In this document: positions 63,666-64,000 of the stretch, piece by piece
Numbering within the stretch: position 1 is the stretch's first letter
How the letters are laid out: the number at the start of each line of letters is the position of its first letter
Assembly (NCBI GenBank): GCA_002477755.1
Contig: DLKD01000014.1
Location: 59,342-123,341, forward strand
Source of the DNA: Gordonia sp. UBA7599
GTDB taxonomy: Bacteria; Actinomycetota; Actinomycetes; Mycobacteriales; Mycobacteriaceae
DNA: 64,000 nt
Reading direction: 5' to 3'
Position numbers and translations under genes: made by a program
Notes under the pieces: generated by a model
Seen by the model: only the letters and a program-made list of their open reading frames with translations
Databases searched by the model: none
What the model was told of the DNA's origin: nothing

Positions 63666-63860
63666 ATGACTGTTTCGATTCCGTCCATCCGTCGGTGCGC
63701 TGCGAAGTGTGGTCTTCGTCTGCACAAGTCGAGTCGCTGGGACCTCGGCCCGTTCTATCTGGTCGATGCGCAGACGGCCGGTGTTGTTGCGAGTGGCCTC
63801 GACGAGGACCAGGCTGCCGAGGCCGTGGGCACATATTGGGCACACTTGGCCCGAATTTGA
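63666..63860 (+). CDS. small satellite/prophage protein
   Basis: 64 aa, ATG at 63666 with AGGAG 9 nt upstream. Sequence TVSIPSIRRCAAKCGLRLHKSSRWDLGPFYLVDAQTAGVVASGLDEDQAAEAVGTYW resembles small proteins that recur in actinobacterial phages ('RLRLHKSR..D...GPYWLVD..T..VV.G'). Function unknown; last gene before attR. Confidence 0.6.
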   Translation: MTVSIPSIRRCAAKCGLRLHKSSRWDLGPFYLVDAQTAGVVASGLDEDQAAEAVGTYWAHLARI

Positions 63861-63940
63861 GGTGATCTAGGGTGATGCGTGGTCACCTATCTGCGCTGGT
63901 CAACCCACATTTCCGGCTCTGACCAGCGGGGCGGAATAGA

Positions 63941-63963
63941 GTTCAAATCCCCCCGCCACCGCC
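63941..63963 (+). other. attR
   Basis: Exact copy of the 23 bp at 54188-54210, the 3' end of tRNA-Ser(CGA) without the rest of the tRNA. It is preceded by AT-richer element DNA and followed by chromosomal sequence to the window end. Confidence 0.93.
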
Positions 63964-64000
63964 AAACTCCCCCGTCTCTGTCGGCGCCGGTTGAATCCTG

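Larger units (their letters stand above)
54188..63963. mobile_element. integrated capsid-encoding phage satellite (phiRv1/phiRv2-like mini-prophage)
   Basis: A 9.8-kb element bounded by exact 23-bp direct repeats (54188-54210, 63941-63963), the left one inside tRNA-Ser(CGA). Gene order: integrase and repressor to the left; excisionase-like gene, small early genes, DUF2742 and DUF3631 ATPase to the right; an iteron-like block; WhiB; then protease, cement, major capsid and scaffold-like genes. No terminase large subunit, portal, tail, holin or lysin frame is visible. The set matches the small M. tuberculosis elements phiRv1 and phiRv2. The best reading is a satellite that builds its own head and takes packaging motor, portal and tails from a helper phage. 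Confidence 0.88.

Overview
The window looks like a chromosome segment of a mycolic-acid actinomycete (order Mycobacteriales), most probably Gordonia or a close relative. The support is very high GC, frequent GTG starts, antigen-85-type secreted esterases, an MMPL transporter, IdeR/DtxR-like and KstR-like operator sequences, a hisC2/pat gene beside tRNA-Ser(GCU) and tRNA-Arg(ACG), and an intergenic repeat of the 'GGTCTCGATAC...TCGACCACC' style common in Gordonia. The genus is an inference; no 16S gene is present.

Layout. 1-2.6 kb: the end of a non-ribosomal peptide synthetase, a SagB-type oxidase and a secreted beta-propeller protein with an IdeR-like box. 2.6-9.3 kb: acyl-CoA and steroid-type metabolism (thiolase, thioesterase, SDR with a KstR-like box), a siderophore-interacting flavoprotein with a good IdeR-like box, and a DUF559/AbiEi-like gene enclosed by 78-nt inverted repeats. 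9.3-14 kb: an iron-transporter-like VIT protein, a toxin-antitoxin remnant, and a gene in which a CocE/NonD hydrolase is fused in frame to the tail of an FAD monooxygenase. 14-19 kb: a lower-GC island with a PLD nuclease-SF2 helicase-DUF3427 protein and an HTH protein, probably phage defence. 19.3-25.2 kb: a lipase, three paralogous single-span membrane peptides, an AraC regulator, an MMPL transporter and a tandem pair of secreted proteins. 25.2-45.2 kb: aldehyde dehydrogenase/DUF779/GAF regulator, arylsulfatase, MFS and NCS1 transporters, AraC/VOC, two mycolyltransferase-like esterases, an EthA-like monooxygenase, HisC2, two tRNAs and a DUF4396 metal-motif membrane protein. 45.2-54.1 kb: glutaminase-STAS, CoA transferase, zinc alcohol dehydrogenase, aquaporin, TyrA, TadA and its partner, and a helical-repeat protein.

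54.19-63.96 kb: a complete 9.8-kb integrated element in the 3' end of tRNA-Ser(CGA), bounded by exact 23-bp direct repeats. It has a tyrosine integrase, a repressor with divergent operators, an excisionase-like protein, a tightly overlapping early operon (small zinc-ribbon proteins, DUF2742, a DUF3631 ATPase), an iteron-like block with a perfect 36-bp inverted repeat that resembles a replication origin, a phage-type WhiB protein, and a head module (ClpP-like protease, cement protein, major capsid protein, scaffold-like protein). No terminase large subunit, portal, tail or lysis gene is visible. The gene set resembles the small phiRv1/phiRv2 elements of Mycobacterium tuberculosis and fits a capsid-making phage satellite that would need a helper for packaging motor, portal and tails. 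This is the most interesting system in the window.
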